64,000 bases of DNA from positions 90,511,865-90,575,864 of the forward strand of contig OZ018333.1 in NCBI GenBank assembly GCA_963969495.1. The letters run 5' to 3'. The notes under the pieces were generated by a model. That model made no database searches and was not told where the DNA came from. It worked only from the letters and a program-made list of their open reading frames with translations. This DNA comes from Ceratothoa steindachneri (lineage: Eukaryota; Arthropoda; Malacostraca; Isopoda; Cymothoidae). This document shows, piece by piece, positions 10,990 through 22,361 of the stretch. The position numbers and the translations under genes are program-made. Within the stretch, counting starts at the first letter, position 1. Each line of letters begins with the position of its first letter.

Positions 10990-12730
10990 ATGCCCAATGA
11001 TGCAAAAAATTCCCCTTATAACAACGACGGAGCCGCCCTCGTGCACCTCCACAGAAAAGATGGAGGTCCCCCCCCTCCTGTGCTTGCGCAGAAGAACCTG
11101 GCTGAGGTAGATCGATCTGGCCTAGGGGCTTCTGCCGGTTGAGGGAGAAGCGGGTTCATTCCCCGAACTCCTCTCCTAAAACGTAAAAAAATAAGAAAAA
11201 GACTAAGAAGACTCGGGGCTCCTTTCCATCCGCGGGGGCTGGGGGGACGTATGGGTCTACTGCCACTTTGGTAAGCGACCAAGCCAAGATCGGCACACCC
11301 GGCCCCTCTACCACCCCGGGTGCGGAGCCCCCGATTATGACTAAGACGAAAAGAGAGCAGGGCGGAGCCTCGATAACATCGGGGCCCCTCATTCAGAGGT
11401 TACCTGGCGTTTTCGAGCCCCCTGGCTTCAAATGCTTCCTCGTTATTCGCTCCACTGATGGCACCATGTTGTCCAAGGGCAACATGATCCATCAGAGGAG
11501 TGGATTAGCTAGTGCAATTGGTAGAGAGCCGAAGGTGACCCGTTTCTCGGACGAGAGCCTTCTGGAGAATAGGGAGGATCCCTCCGAGGCGGCCAAGATA
11601 AGTGCTCTTCGGACACCTGATGGCACCCCTGTGAGTGTGATGCCGCACTGTACCATGAACTTTGTGAAAGGAGTAGTTTATGCGAGGGAACTCGTTGACT
11701 ACTCCATAGAGGACATCACCTTAGCGCTGGCCGACCATTTGGAGGTCAAGGTCGAACGTGTTATGAGAAAACAGGGAGGGGCTTCGAGACCCACCCCTAC
11801 ACTCTTTGTCACGTTCGACTGTGACAAGCTCCCTGAGTCGGTGCGTGCCGGTTGGTACCGCTACCGCGTAAAGGCATTCGTGCCACTGCCACGGCGGTGC
11901 TATTACTGTCACCACTTCGGCCATACGAATCGTTCATGTAGAGGGGAAAAGTCGGGCTCTCCTGAAGTCTGTGTAAATTTCTCCAAGGCCGCACACGATA
12001 AGTCTAAATTGCGTGTGGCCAAGTGTGTCAATTGCGGAGCGCTGCACCCCACTTCTTCGAAGCAATGTGGTGCATATCTCCTTGAGAAAGAAATCCTGGC
12101 CGTTCTAGCCCAGGATCGACTCTCATTCTTCGAGGCTAAGGACTTGGTCCTGGCTCTCCCGGCTCTGCCTGGGACGTCTTATGCCTCAATGGTTAGAAAG
12201 GCACCCTCTGCTCCTGGCCCATCCAGGCTAACGAGCATGGTTGTTTTCGCGCCCATTCGGAGCCCTTCTGCGGTTTCTACTCAACCTGGACGCTTCCCTG
12301 GTAAAGCTGGCGGCACAAAGGGTTCACACCCAGCCCGGGCTAAAACCAGGGCTCCCACCCCCTTTCTCCCAGCGTGACCGTTTCCCTTAAGGCGAAACGG
12401 CCACGCGCCTCCACCGAGTCGTTAGACTCACAGGAGGCAACACCCCTGAAGTTGGTCGCCAGGCCATCTTCTGTCCCCCGAAAGGAGGACAGCAGGAAAG
12501 GATCTTCGGCTGCTTCGCCCACGCCTAGTGCTGGGCTGAGTGGCTTGGAGACGTTGGTTCCTCGAAAAGAGGACCCCCGAAGCCGCAACGCCCGCCTAAG
12601 GTTTCGAGACCGAGAGAGGAAAAGACTCACAGGGCGAGCCCAACCTTCCCCCAATAAATCCTCGAAGGCGACAGCGTATTGTCCAGCCAACATCTCCCGG
12701 GGTTCTGCCTCCGGGAAGCGTACGGCCATT
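10990..12730 (+). pseudogene. LINE-A copy 3 ORF1 (zinc-knuckle, gag-like)
   Basis: The start is ATG at 10990 in GTCACCATGC, a good Kozak-like context, giving MPNDAKNSPYNN. An internal deletion joins the early KDGGPPPPV segment to NLAEVDRSGLGAS. From 11268 the frame is open for 369 residues and holds FVKGVVYARELVDYS, then knuckle 1 CYYCHHFGHTNRSC (CX2CX4HX4C), a damaged second knuckle CVNFSKAAH (Cys to Phe) and CVNCGALHPTSSKQC. A stop at 12377 reflects a one-base shift, because copy 5 continues in frame. The basic tail (RFRDRERKRLTGRA) follows in the next frame. The likely role in intact copies is RNA binding. Confidence 0.7.
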
Positions 12731-12779
12731 CCGGTGAGTCTCTTCTTTTCGAATAGGGCCCCCGCGTCTCCTCTGAGCT

Positions 12780-13460
12780 GGGCCTGGAGGGCATATTCCT
12801 TCAATGGAATTGCCGTGGACTCTGGGAACCCTGGGAGGAGCTGCGGAGTCTCGTCTCGTCCCGTTCCCCGTTAGCTATTTTTCTGCATGAGACCATGCTA
12901 GGCGCGTGTCCCTACCCGCCCTCCCGGGGTATAACGGTCTTGCGACCCCACCACCACGAGATGGCCGGGCTGGGGGATGCGCGGTTTACACCCGGCATGA
13001 TGTCTCTGTTCTTCCTTCCACTTTAGATACCTCCTTTCAGGCAGTGGCTGTGCAGCTTCACCTGGATAGGAAGTATAGTATCATTTCTGCGTACATTCCA
13101 CCGTCAGCTAACTTCGATGCGGGGGATTTCCGCCGCGTTGTGGCACGGTTGATAGGGCCCTTTCTTTTGTTTGGAGATCTCAACGGCAGGCATTCTCTCT
13201 GGGGAGATTACTCAATAAATCCCAGGGGACAAGTCCTTGCCGATCTGATTGAAGAGCTTGAGATAGGTGTCCTAAATGTGGATGATATAACGCATCACTG
13301 CCCCAGAACCGCTTCATTTTCTCGCCTTGATCTATCTGTGCTTTTCGGATGCACAGCCTGATTTTGATTGGGGGGGGTGGTCGATGACCTCAATAGTAGT
13401 GATCACTTTCCCATTCAAATATCATTTTCAGGGTAACTGCCGCCTGAGAGCCCACCTCGG
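12780..13460 (+). pseudogene. LINE-A copy 3 APE-type endonuclease
   Basis: Motifs in order across frames: QWNCRGL (Asn), FLHETMLGACP (the Glu of the QE motif kept, Gln now His), AVQLHLDRKYSIISAYIPPS, LFGDLNGRHSLWGDYS (Asp-Leu-Asn), NVDDITHHCP, FSRLDLS, and SDHFPI near 13398. These are the hallmarks of the APE-like nuclease of I/Jockey-type LINEs. The frame is open over 12906-13361 and then shifts. It is the best preserved nuclease of this family in the window. Confidence 0.7.
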
Positions 13461-13499
13461 TGGTGCTTGGCGCGGGCGCGGTTGCCTGCATTTCAGGAA

Positions 13500-15460
13500 A
13501 TGACTGAATTCTCTATCTGAGTCGAGGAGTTTAGGTCGGTAGATGAGGCCGTTGAGTTCTTCTCCGGCAACCTCATCGCCGCGGGCCTGACTACTATTCC
13601 TAGAACGTCTGCCGTTTTGCAGGCCGACCACTCCCATGGTTTCGGCCGAGTGTAAGACGGCCCTCAAACAGAAGCGTTATGCCTACATGCGCTATAAGCG
13701 CCGATCGAATGATTTCACGGTGTGAATTTCTTCGGGCTAGGGCTAGTTTCCGGTATATTTCGAAGCACGCCGTGGCTCTTTTTGGCGGGCATACGTGTCT
13801 TCACTTAACGAGAAGACCCTGCTAGCAGAGGTGTTGAGGAAAGTCAAAAGGATTCGGGGCAAGTTCTCGCAGGACCCCCCTCCCGTTCTCCAGGAGAATG
13901 GGACCGCAATCTTGGACCCCGTGTCAGTTGCAGAATCCTTCGCGACCGCTTTCAACGCATTCTCTAGCCGGGATGCTGCTCCGCCAGCATTCAATGCACG
14001 TCGTGATGTCGTGGAAGGCCGCCGGCTCGAGTTTACCTCAAAAGGCGGAGAACCCTTCAACGACAGGTTTACTGCGAGTGAGTTGTGCTCCGCTCTTGCT
14101 TCGTGCGCGGACACCGCCCATGGTCCGGACAATTTCCCGTACGTCATACTTCGACACTTGGGTGAGCGAGTCATGGCCTTTCTGTTAGATTTGTTCAACA
14201 GGATCTGAGTGTAGGCTCTCCTCCCAGATTCCTGGCGAATCGCTAACCGGGGAGAGATCACTCTACTCTGCCGGTTTCATTCAGCCCAAACTCTCTAACC
14301 TGTAGCGTGACCAAGTTGATGGAGAAATTGGTAAATGTTAGATTAGTCTTTTTCCTGGACAGCGAGGGCCATCTCTTTTCTGCACAGTGCGGCTTCCGCA
14401 AGTTCCACTCCACTTCGGATGCTCTCCTCCGACATGAAAATGCCGTCTGCGAGGCCTTCCTTCGTAGACAGCACTACGCCACGGTGTTTTTCGATCTGGA
14501 GAACGCCTATGATACCGCATGGCGATACGGTATGATGGAGACTCTCCATACGATGGGGTGAGGGGACGCCTCCCAATGTTTATATCTGAATTTTTGCGAG
14601 ATCGTCGAATCCGTGAACGGGTGGGGAGAGCCCTCTCCGGCCCAATGGAGCAGGAAGAGGGCGTCTCGCAGGGAAGTGTCCTCAGTGTCACACTCTTTGC
14701 CCTGAGCATCAACGGCATCACCTCGGTGCTGCCGGAAGATGTTTTCGCTACGCTCTACGTAAACGTCCTTTTGATCTCTTTTGGCGCGGCCCAGATGCCA
14801 ACTCTGGGGCGTCGACTCCCCCAGGCATTGTACCGCGTCTCTCGCTATGCCAAAGTGCACAGGTTTCGGTTTCCTTTGGCCAAGACTAAGGTGGTGCACT
14901 TCTGCCGCCAACCACGGCTCCACCCCGACCCAGATTTGTTTCTTAATGGGGGTGCGCCTGGAAGTGGTTGAATCGCACCGTTTCCTTCGTCTTGTATTTG
15001 ACCGACGCCTCACCTGGGAGGCTCATATTTGCAGCCTTAGGGGCTCTTGTACCCGCGCCATGGATATTCTTCGTTCCGTGACGTTCCCAAGCGCTGATAA
15101 GGCTACTGCCTTACTTTTTTATGAATCCTTTGTTCGTTCGAAGCTCGACTACGGATGCGAGTTTTATGCATCCGCAGCCGAGCGTTTATTGTGGAGGGTG
15201 GACTCGATCTACCACACCGGCCTTCGCCTTGCGACCGGTCCCTTCCGCACTTTTCCCATTGAGAGCCTGTTGGTCGATATTGGGGAAATTCCACTCGCTC
15301 TACGCCGCTTACAGTGCATCACTCTCCCGTACGCGCGAGCCTGGTGCCTCCCTCAGTCGCCAACAGCTTTCACTGCATCCGCAGCTGATCTCGATCGTGC
15401 CTATGCCGCCGAGAGACGCCAGTCATACCCTACGCCCTTTGGGTTTAGGGCCAGGAAACT
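13500..15460 (+). pseudogene. LINE-A copy 3 reverse transcriptase, altered active site
   Basis: Visible blocks are CADTAHGPDNFPYVI, KLMEKLVNVRLVFFLD, QCGFRKFHSTSDAL, DLENAYDTAWRYG, EGVSQGSVLSVTLFAL, then TLYVNVLLISF (about 14752-14785), where copy 2 has YVDN and copy 5 has CVDE. The expected YVDD is therefore lost. Thumb and connection follow (TRAMDILRSVTF; FVRSKLDYGCEFYASA). Breaks lie near 14208-14300 and 14560. In intact relatives the domain copies the element RNA at the nicked target. Confidence 0.7.
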
Positions 15461-16330
15461 CCTTCGAGAGGTAGATATAGCTCTCGGGCCGGTGGTGCTC
15501 CTGGTTCTGCTCAGGACGCCACCCTGGAGGGTACCACATTTGGCTATTTGTCGCCACGCCTCTGCTCCCAAAGCCTGTACGGCGCCGGGAGTATTGCGTT
15601 CGACCTTTTTGGAGCACTCCTCGTGTCACGCTGAAACCGTGCCAGTGTATACGCATGGCTCCAAGTCCCAAGAGGGGGTCGGGTTCCACGCCGTATCGCC
15701 TCTGTTTGAAGTCAGCAGCGCTCTGCCAGGCGCTGCGTCTGTCTTAACGGCCTATCTGGTGGCAATATACCACTTGACACGGGAGATTAAGTGACGTGCC
15801 CGGTTCGGAGACCGGATTGTGATCTATAGCGACTCACAAAGCACCCTAAGTGCTCTCGGGGCATTGGAATCTCCGCATCCCCTGGTTCGCGATATCCGTG
15901 ACGCCACGGTTTTGGCGAGCCGGGCGGATGTCGAGATTATCTTCTGCTGGGTTCCTGGAACACATGGCAGTAATAGGGGCAGCTTTTCGGACTACTTGAC
16001 AAACAAGATGGTAGACGGTCGAATGGAACTTAAAGTTGCGTGCCATTGCGCCGTGACTGTTCCCAGGGACCTATCCCCCTATGTCGCGACGGCTTCAGGT
16101 CGCTTTTTTTCGTCTTCGAATCGGACCCACGTGTAACGCATCTCTATTTGATGGAGCTCTCGCCTGCGCCCTATTGTGACGACTACGTCTTCCCCGAGAC
16201 TGTTCGGCACATTCCTGTCGAATGTCGATGTTCACGCACGTTACCTGTCTCGGTACCGGGGTTGGTGGGGTCGCTACCGCCTGTCCCTTGTACTCGGGAC
16301 GAGTGCGTGCACCTTGACCGGTAGACTAAT
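15461..16330 (+). pseudogene. LINE-A copy 3 RNase H and Cys/His tail
   Basis: The first RNase H motif reads TVPVYTHGSKSQEG, with His where copy 2 has the catalytic Asp. Then come ASVLTAYLVAIYH (Glu lost) and, after a stop near 15792, YSDSQSTLSALGALES and VEIIFCWVPGTHG. The tail has LSPAPYCDDYVFP and VRHIPVECRCS. At least two catalytic residues are changed, so it is not functional. Confidence 0.65.
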
Positions 16331-16629
16331 AGACTTTTGTAGGAGGCCTGCCTTCTCCCTTTTATTTAACGAGGTTTTGTTGTTTTTTGTTATTGTTCTT
16401 TTCTTTGTAGGTCGCACGCTCTTCGTCGGGGGGGGGGGACCTCCCCTCGACGCCGGAGCTTGCTCCCTGATTGTTATCGCCTTTTTATCGTTGTTTTGTT
16501 TTCAAATTTATATTTTAAAGTAGCCTCGAACTGGGCTGTTTGCTTGCGGCGACTTATGCCCAAGGGGGCAGTCGACAGATAGCCCCTTATAAAACAAAAT
16601 CTGGTAGATCCACCTCTGAACTGAAATGG
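16331..16629 (+). other. LINE-A copy 3 3' UTR and junction to copy 4
   Basis: T-rich 3' UTR with a G run at 16430-16439 and an end near CCTTATAAAACAAAATC (about 16575-16605). Fifty bases of unassigned sequence then lead into ORF1 sequence of copy 4. Confidence 0.45.
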
Positions 16630-16859
16630 GGGGTGGCCCCCTTTGCTTCTTCGGGGCCCACTCCAATCATCTACTAGAGAGGGGGATTAATCCTCTCCTT
16701 GGGCTCCGTGTGAGGGGGTTTTGCCCTCACCCTTTTCTGTGAAGTCGCCCATGGATGACTCCATCTTTCGATCTCTTCCATTCCCCTCTTCCCTTCTCTA
16801 TCACAGGGGACAGCCAAGAGATTAGGCCGGCGGTCCAAAATAGACCGGGACCGACTCGA

Positions 16860-18250
16860 TGACGCCAACTCCCTTAGGGGGGCAAGGGAAAGCGGTGCGT
16901 GTCAGGCCATGTCCCCTGCAGACATACGCCTTGAAATTGCGGGGTGGGGGGCAGCGTGACTGCACCCTCTCTTCCCCGATTGAGGTCTCTTCGCCCGCCA
17001 CGGACATGACTACGACGGAAGATAATCCCTTAAAGAAGGTGGCCTCATGGAACCCCCTTACCCCCTAAGATGGACATGGTCCCGGAGCTGAGCCAGCCTC
17101 TAACTGCAGGATCTTCCTTGGAGTCCACGCCTGTGCAAGCTTCTCCTCAGAGAGTTCGAGCCCCTGAGGACTTACAAAGGTGAGGAGGGATCTCCTCCCC
17201 CTGCTAGTGCCCCTTTGACATCCAAGACCCTCTCCATTTCGGAGAAGCATCTTGCAGGGCTTGTCCATCCAGCCTAAGGTCTGCTTCCGGTGGTAGTGAG
17301 AGAGAAGCGGGTTCAATTCCCAACTTCTTCTTCCAAGCAGGAAAAGGGTAAGAAGACTAAAGGTTCCTCTCACTCCGCTAGGGCTCCGAGAACAGACGGG
17401 TCAGCTGCCGTTTCGGCAAGCGACCAGGCCAATATCGGCACGTCCAGTCCCGCTGCTTCCCGGGGTGGGGAGTCTCCCACAACCACCAAAATCACGATTG
17501 CGCTGAGCGGAGCCTCGATTACGTCGCGGCCCATCTCTCAGAGATTACCTGGCGTTTTCTAGCCTGCTGGCTTCAAACGCTTCCTCGTTATTCGCTCCAC
17601 TAATAGCAGCATGTTGGCTAAGGGCAACATGATCCATGAGAGGAGAGCCGTAGCTAGTGTGTTTGGTAGAGAGCCGAAGGTGACCCGTTTCTCGCCCGGG
17701 AGCCCTCTGGAGATTGCGTCGAATCCCTCCGAGGCGGCCATGATTAATGCCTTGATGGCTCGCTGGTGAGTCTGACGCAGCACTCTACCATGAACTTCGT
17801 GAAGGGAGTGGCTCATGCGAGGTTACTTTTGGACTACTCCATAGATTACATTGCCCTAGAGCTGGCCAACCATGGAGTATTCAAGGTCGAGCGTGTGATG
17901 AGAAAACAGGGAGGGGCCTCGATAGCGACCCCTACATTATTCGTCACGTTCTACCGTGACCGTTCTACCGTGGCAGGCTCTCTGAGTCGGTGCGTGTTGG
18001 TTGGTATCGCTACTGCGTGAAAGCATTGGTGCCCTGCCACGGAGGTGCTACTATTGCCAACATTTCGGCCATAAGAATCGTTCCTGTAGACTTGCAAAGT
18101 CGGGGTTACCCGAATTCTTTGTAAAATGCTCCAAGGCTGTACACTATAAGTCTAAATCGTGTGCGGCCAAGTTTTTCAATTGCGGAGAGCACCATCCCGC
18201 ATCTTCGTAGCATTTTTGTGCATATCTCTTGGAGAAGGAAACCGCCATGC
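16860..18250 (+). pseudogene. LINE-A copy 4 ORF1
   Basis: Broken pieces in several frames: LAGLVHPA-type linker near 17270, ASDQANIGTSSPAASRGG (17400s), ITSRPISQRLPGVF ending at a stop near 17560, FVKGVAHARLLLDYSIDY (17790s) and knuckles CYYCQHFGHKNRSC and FVKCSKAVHYKSK (18030-18160). The last knuckle is FNCGEHHPASS, lacking its first Cys. It matches ORF1 of copy 3 along its length. Confidence 0.6.
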
Positions 18251-19050
18251 TCACTTAAGGCTTCGAGGTGTTGGAAGGAAAAGACTCGTATAGCGAATCC
18301 AACCTCCACTGATCAGACCTCGAAGGCGACAGTGCCTTGTTATGCCAACAGCGCCCGTAGTTCTGCCTCCGAGAAGCCTCCTAAGTCCATTCTCGTGAGG
18401 GTCTTCTCTTAGTAGATGCCCCCCGCTTCTCCTCCGAGCGAGGTTTGGAGGGCATATTCCTTCAATAGAATCGCCATGGATTCTGGGTCAACTATGAAGA
18501 GCTGCAGAGGCTCATCTGTTCCCGCTTTCCCTTTACTATCTTTTTGCCGGAGACCATGCTGGGCTCGTGTCCCCTTGCCTCCCTCCCGGGGTATAAGGCT
18601 TTTGCGACCCTACCAGCATGGGATGGGGCCGGGCAGGAGAATTCGCCTTTAACACCCTGCATGATTTCTTCGTTCTTTTCTTTGCTTTTCACAGCTGCTT
18701 TCAGACACTAGCTCTGCAGGTGCACCTGGATAGGAGGTATACTGTTATTTCTGCTTACATTCCACTATCAGTCGAATTCGGCCCGTTGGGCTCCCGCCGC
18801 GTCGTGGCAAAGTTGCTGAGGCCCTTCCTCTTGCTCAGGGATCTGAACGGTAGACACCCCTTTGGGGAAATTACTCGATCATTTCCATGGAACAGGTCTT
18901 TGCCGAACTGTCCGAACTGTCCTAAATGAAGATGAGTTTACGCATCACTGCTCGGGTACCGCTTCATTTTCTCGCCCTAATCTATCTCTGTGCTCTCGGG
19001 ATGCACAGCCTGCTTTTTGGTGGGGGATAGTCGATGATCTCCGTGTTAGT
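18251..19050 (+). pseudogene. LINE-A copy 4 endonuclease, first part
   Basis: The ORF1 tail is shortened; the nuclease follows with a changed start (FNRIAMDSG in one frame) and the LPETMLGSCP equivalent. ALQVHLDRRYTVISAYIPLS matches copy 3. The DLN motif region reads LRDLNGRHPFGEI, and the frame then breaks. The codons for the SDHFP motif were split off by the Copia insertion and lie at 24061 onward. Confidence 0.55.
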
Positions 19051-19139
19051 TATCAACTAGGATACAAATGAGCAGCATATACGCAACATGACCTACTGCA
19101 CTCACCTCCAATACGAGACCGCCACGTCGTCAGGCTGAC

Positions 19140-19141
<2 letters not shown>
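19051..19141 (-). repeat. Copia 3' LTR, outer part
   Basis: TATCAACTAGGATAC... through GTCAGGCTGACC is a near copy of 23857-23947 with a handful of differences. In the right LTR this is followed by a short TATATATATA seed and 100 bp more. Here the seed has become a long TA tract and the remainder is gone. Confidence 0.75.

Positions 19142-19198
<57 letters not shown>
19142..19198. repeat. (TA)n microsatellite
   Basis: About 57 bp of uninterrupted TA. It sits at the position of the ten-base TA seed of the Copia LTR (23948-23957) and borders the Penelope-like fragment. Confidence 0.95.
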
Positions 19199-19200
<2 letters not shown>

Positions 19201-19230
19201 GAAAATTAATGCAATATCGCAAGAAAAGAT

Positions 19231-20192
19231 GAGGAATTAAACCACATTCTCCGAAGACAATTTAATTCAGAACAGTTTCGGTGTATCTCTCACCCTTTTT
19301 CAACTGACACTGGGCAGAAAATACAAGATCCCCTCTTTTTTCCCCTAATCTTCTACTTGTGGCTAATCGGGGGGGGGGGGGGGGGGGTAGGCCTAAACAT
19401 ATTGAAGGGCTGACATTTTACTATTTTATTTATTTGCGATCTTATTACAGGATTAAAAGAAAATTGACCCTCAGACAGATTTAAATTAGGAACTGACGAT
19501 ATCAAGCTCGATTCTACGATTCTTCTCTTAACATAGTTGGCCGATTTAAATAACATTTTACTTCCATTGAAATCGATCGTATGATTCTTGTCTCTAACAT
19601 GGCAAAATATTCCACTGCTTTCGCTGCCCACTCTAATATCTCTTTTGTGTTCGTACAATCTCTTGTCTAGATTTCTCCCCGTTTCCCCTATATAAACTTT
19701 ATGGCAATCGTTGCATAGTATTGCATATGCTCCTATGTTATGATGTTCTTTGGGTTTCCTGGCAATCATCAATTGGTTTAAGGAATTATTATATTTAAGG
19801 GCTAGATTAATACCCGCTTTTTCAAATATGTCCTTTAAACTATTTAATTTATTATTAAATGGCAATGTTATACATTTGTTGAAGTCGTTAGTGCGGGAAG
19901 GCTTATTACCATAGAATGTTTTCCTAGCTGCAAAATGGGCAGACGATATGAACCAATCGGGGTAATACAAATTAGAAAAAATGGTCCTGATAATGACAAT
20001 TTCTTCATCTAAATAGGAAGGATGACATATTTTTTATGCTCTATGGAAAAGGTTAGAAATTACCGATTTTTTAACAGTATTATCGTGAAACAAAAAATAA
20101 TTTATATAGGCCTTCGAGTGGGTTGGTTTCTTATACACGTCAAGTTTTAATTCATGGTGATCTTTATTAATGAGGAGAATGTGGTTTAATTC

Positions 20193-20195
<3 letters not shown>
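19231..20195. repeat. 22-bp perfect inverted repeat pair of the Penelope fragment
   Basis: The left arm at 19231-19252 (GAGGAATTAAACCACATTCT...) is the exact reverse complement of the right arm at 20174-20195. The arms flank the reading frame at both ends, next to the TA tracts. Confidence 0.8.
19353..20100 (-). pseudogene. Penelope-like RT end and GIY-YIG endonuclease
   Basis: The open frame (205 residues at 19353-19970) contains YPDWFISSAHFAARKTFYGN, a spacer, then GAYAILCNDCHKVYIGETGR and LDKRLYEHKRDIR, and FCHVRDKNHTIDF. GAY...YIGETGR is the GIY-YIG signature (Ile of GIY replaced by Ala), with the catalytic-type Arg and the NHTIDF block of the Penelope nuclease. Upstream the frame continues over a stop (CHPSYLDEEIVIIRTIFSN). 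The C-terminus runs into translated poly-G. The RT catalytic core is missing. Confidence 0.75.

Positions 20196-20283
<88 letters not shown>
20196..20283. repeat. (TA)n microsatellite
   Basis: About 87 bp of TA between the Penelope fragment and the Copia RNase H end. Confidence 0.95.
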
Positions 20284-20287
<4 letters not shown>

Positions 20288-20830
20288 TAAAAGCGCTTAA
20301 GAATTAGTTTGTGCTGCTAGCACGTCGCAGCCGCTCTGCTGATGCTCCTCCTTTCATGAGGCAGTCAGCGAGTTGGTGAGACGCATCAACCCAGGAAACC
20401 TTGCTTATTTCCTGACTATACAGCATATAACGGAGGACAGCGACATCTATACTTAATCTTTAGTCCTCAACATTGTGCGTGGAGTACAGTGCTTCCACCA
20501 AACTCTTGTTGTCCACAATGCAATGAATTTGAACCTGTGAGTTAGTTATTTCACGAATCATGGATGCAAGATAAACTGCGATGCTACACACTCTAGTAAG
20601 GCCATGGTTTCCGGCGACAAAGTGGACTTCACCACTCTCCTTATCTTCCCTGTTTGCCAGTAGACTGGGCAACGCCGGCCTTTTGCATCAGTAAGAAATA
20701 TAATGAAGGCTCCCTGTGAGCAACTGTCGGGGAGGCTGGCGAAAGATGCATCCGAAAAACACTCGACTGTACAGCTTTCAAGTGGCTCGAGGTTAGGGAA
20801 AAACAATTTAATATGATCGTGAGTAACTCG
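20284..20830 (-). pseudogene. Copia RNase H
   Basis: Motifs on the - strand: VECFSDASFASLPD (first Asp), GRRCPVYWQTGKIRRVVKST, STLSPETMALLE (Glu), IHCIVDNKSLVEAL (Asp) and the terminal VSWVDASHQLADCLMKGGAS typical of Copia polyproteins. A frame change occurs near 20640. The protein end at about 20300 lies directly against the TA tract, with no polypurine tract visible. Confidence 0.7.
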
Positions 20831-21850
20831 ACTCGAGCTCTTAACTTATTCAGTTTCAGTAACTCATCAACAGTAGCTTTGTTATACGCAACACTAAGCT
20901 CACAGGTTTCAAAAGCGATATCCGGTCTTGACTGGCTAGGGATCCATTTTAATTGTCCAACTAAGGCCCGATAGCTACACTTTTCAAAATCGGATAGTTC
21001 AAGAGTTTTTTGCGCAGCACGTTGGCGACTAATAGGTAGTGGAGATAACGTTGAAGCATAGTGAATTTGATCAACAACTATGCCATCACAATTTGATACG
21101 ATGTTGAGGCCAACATATTTAAACGAGGTACATGCTTAATTCCCAATAAAAAACTTTGTCTTCAATATCTCAATGACACGGTTCTTAAATGCTTTTGTTT
21201 TGGCCCAAAGAAAATCATCGACATAAACACACATGATCCCTTCAAGCTGATCGCTAAAATACCAGTAGAACAAAGAATTATCCAATGAACACACCACGGC
21301 AGATAAGGATACAATTTCATCTCTGACGCACATGTACCAAACTCGGGCAGCATCACATAAACCATATACACTCTTTGTTATTTTCCACAACTTGCCTTTG
21401 AAAATTCAGGGGGCAACTTCAAGTAGACATCACGCTCTGTTATTACCTTGCAGATAGGCTGCCTTGACGTCTACACTATGGCACATCCATCGCTTAGTAG
21501 ACGCAACAGACAGAGCAAGTCGGACAGACTCCTTAGAACATGTGGAATCTTTCCGTAGTCCAACTGAATCTTACTCAAATACCCGAGCTACCAATCTCGT
21601 CTTCATTATGATTTTGTTACTTTTCCGCTTCTCTGTGATCAGCCATCTGGTAGAGATGAAATTCTGGCCAACATCTTCTACTTCTTCGTAAGCGTCATTA
21701 TGATTCCAGTTCTCTATCTCGCTTTGTTTTGCAGCTATAACCTCATCATTGTTGAACATGATAGGCACCTCTACGTCATCTTCAACAATTGAACATTCGC
21801 TCAGTTTGTCAAAATCCAACCAGTCTACACCACCACCAGAATTACGCACA
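20831..21850 (-). pseudogene. Copia reverse transcriptase
   Basis: It begins with NDAYEEVEDVGQNFISTRW and TRLVARVFE (fingers), followed by a frame break. KSVYGLCDAARVWY and MCVYVDDFLWAKTK follow; the YVDD active site is intact. After the palm come pieces such as DEIVSLSAVVCSLDNS. Frameshifts near 21570 and 21400 and stops in the connection region (20900-21130) disable it. Confidence 0.7.
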
Positions 21851-22361
21851 ATGTTGTAACAGTTCTTAAATTTACCGGTAGCTTTGCCAGCTCTGCTAAG
21901 TATTTTTCCAGAATTATATTCACCTGTTCCGGAGTTGATCCTCTGAAAACGCTGTCCAACTGCATACTTAGTACCTCACATGCCGCATGGGAGCCGGACT
22001 AGCTTTATCCTATATCCAGCAAGCTGCTCTGTACCTAAGGGTTCAACAGCTGCGTCATTATCAGCGTTGAACTCTTCTTGTCTCACTATCACATGGCCAC
22101 TCACCACTTCACCTGCACTACCTTCGTCTTCTACCGGAGGCTGCTGGTTGTCACTCTGTCCACTTTGGGAATCAACCCGCGCTACTTCTTGAGGTTGTGA
22201 ATCTTCACATTGCCTACCAGGCGCTCTAGTCAGGCGGCATGCGTGGACCCGTACAGACACCACCATTACGTACCAGTATTTGCTTACCATCTCGTCTGAT
22301 TATAATACCTGGTCCATGCCACTCACTGTCATTATTCCTTTGGTAAAATACCTCATCTCTA
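21851..22361 (-). pseudogene. Copia linker between integrase and RT
   Basis: Low-complexity acidic and Gln/Ser-rich frame (EVARVDSQSGQSDNQQPPVED) matching the usual variable linker between integrase and RT in Copia elements. It includes YWYVMVVSVRVHACRLTR and LGTEQLAGYRIKLVRLPCG in one frame, perhaps the integrase tail. No further domain is recognised. Confidence 0.4.

Larger units (their letters stand above)
10497..16575 (+). mobile_element. LINE-A copy 3, most complete copy
   Basis: About 6.1 kb with leader (10497-10989), ORF1 (10990-12730), endonuclease (12780-13460), RT (13500-15460), RNase H plus tail (15500-16330) and 3' UTR to about 16575. It has no foreign insertions and is the best reference for the family here. 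ORF1 lacks a segment of several hundred bases present in copies 2, 5 and 7. ORF2 has frameshifts and an altered RT active site, so it is dead. Confidence 0.7.
16630..19050 (+). mobile_element. LINE-A copy 4, left part (ORF1 and endonuclease)
   Basis: It starts inside ORF1 without the leader and runs to the endonuclease, where a Copia element interrupts it at 19050/19051. ORF1 blocks include FVKGVAHARLLLDYSIDY and the knuckle CYYCQHFGHKNRSC. The LINE resumes at 24060 with GTAGTGATCACTTTCCC, the SDHFP segment of the endonuclease. Copy 4 is therefore older than the Copia insertion. Confidence 0.65.
19199..20195 (-). mobile_element. Penelope-like element fragment
   Basis: A fragment of about 1 kb whose - strand encodes the end of an RT and a GIY-YIG nuclease. 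It is bounded on both sides by (TA)n and lies within the left LTR region of the Copia element. A perfect 22-bp inverted repeat marks its ends: 19231-19252 and 20174-20195. Penelope-like elements often insert in or next to TA repeats and carry terminal repeats in odd orientations. A 19-base poly-G run occurs at 19369-19387, near the 3' end of the reading frame. Confidence 0.7.

Noticed and set aside
19369..19387. Poly-G run as a functional G-quadruplex
   Set aside because: A 19-base homopolymer is more simply a slippage product or sequencing artefact. No conserved context.
19142..20283. TA tracts considered as origins or CRISPR-like arrays
   Set aside because: Pure dinucleotide repeats without spacers. 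The coding context is animal retroelements.
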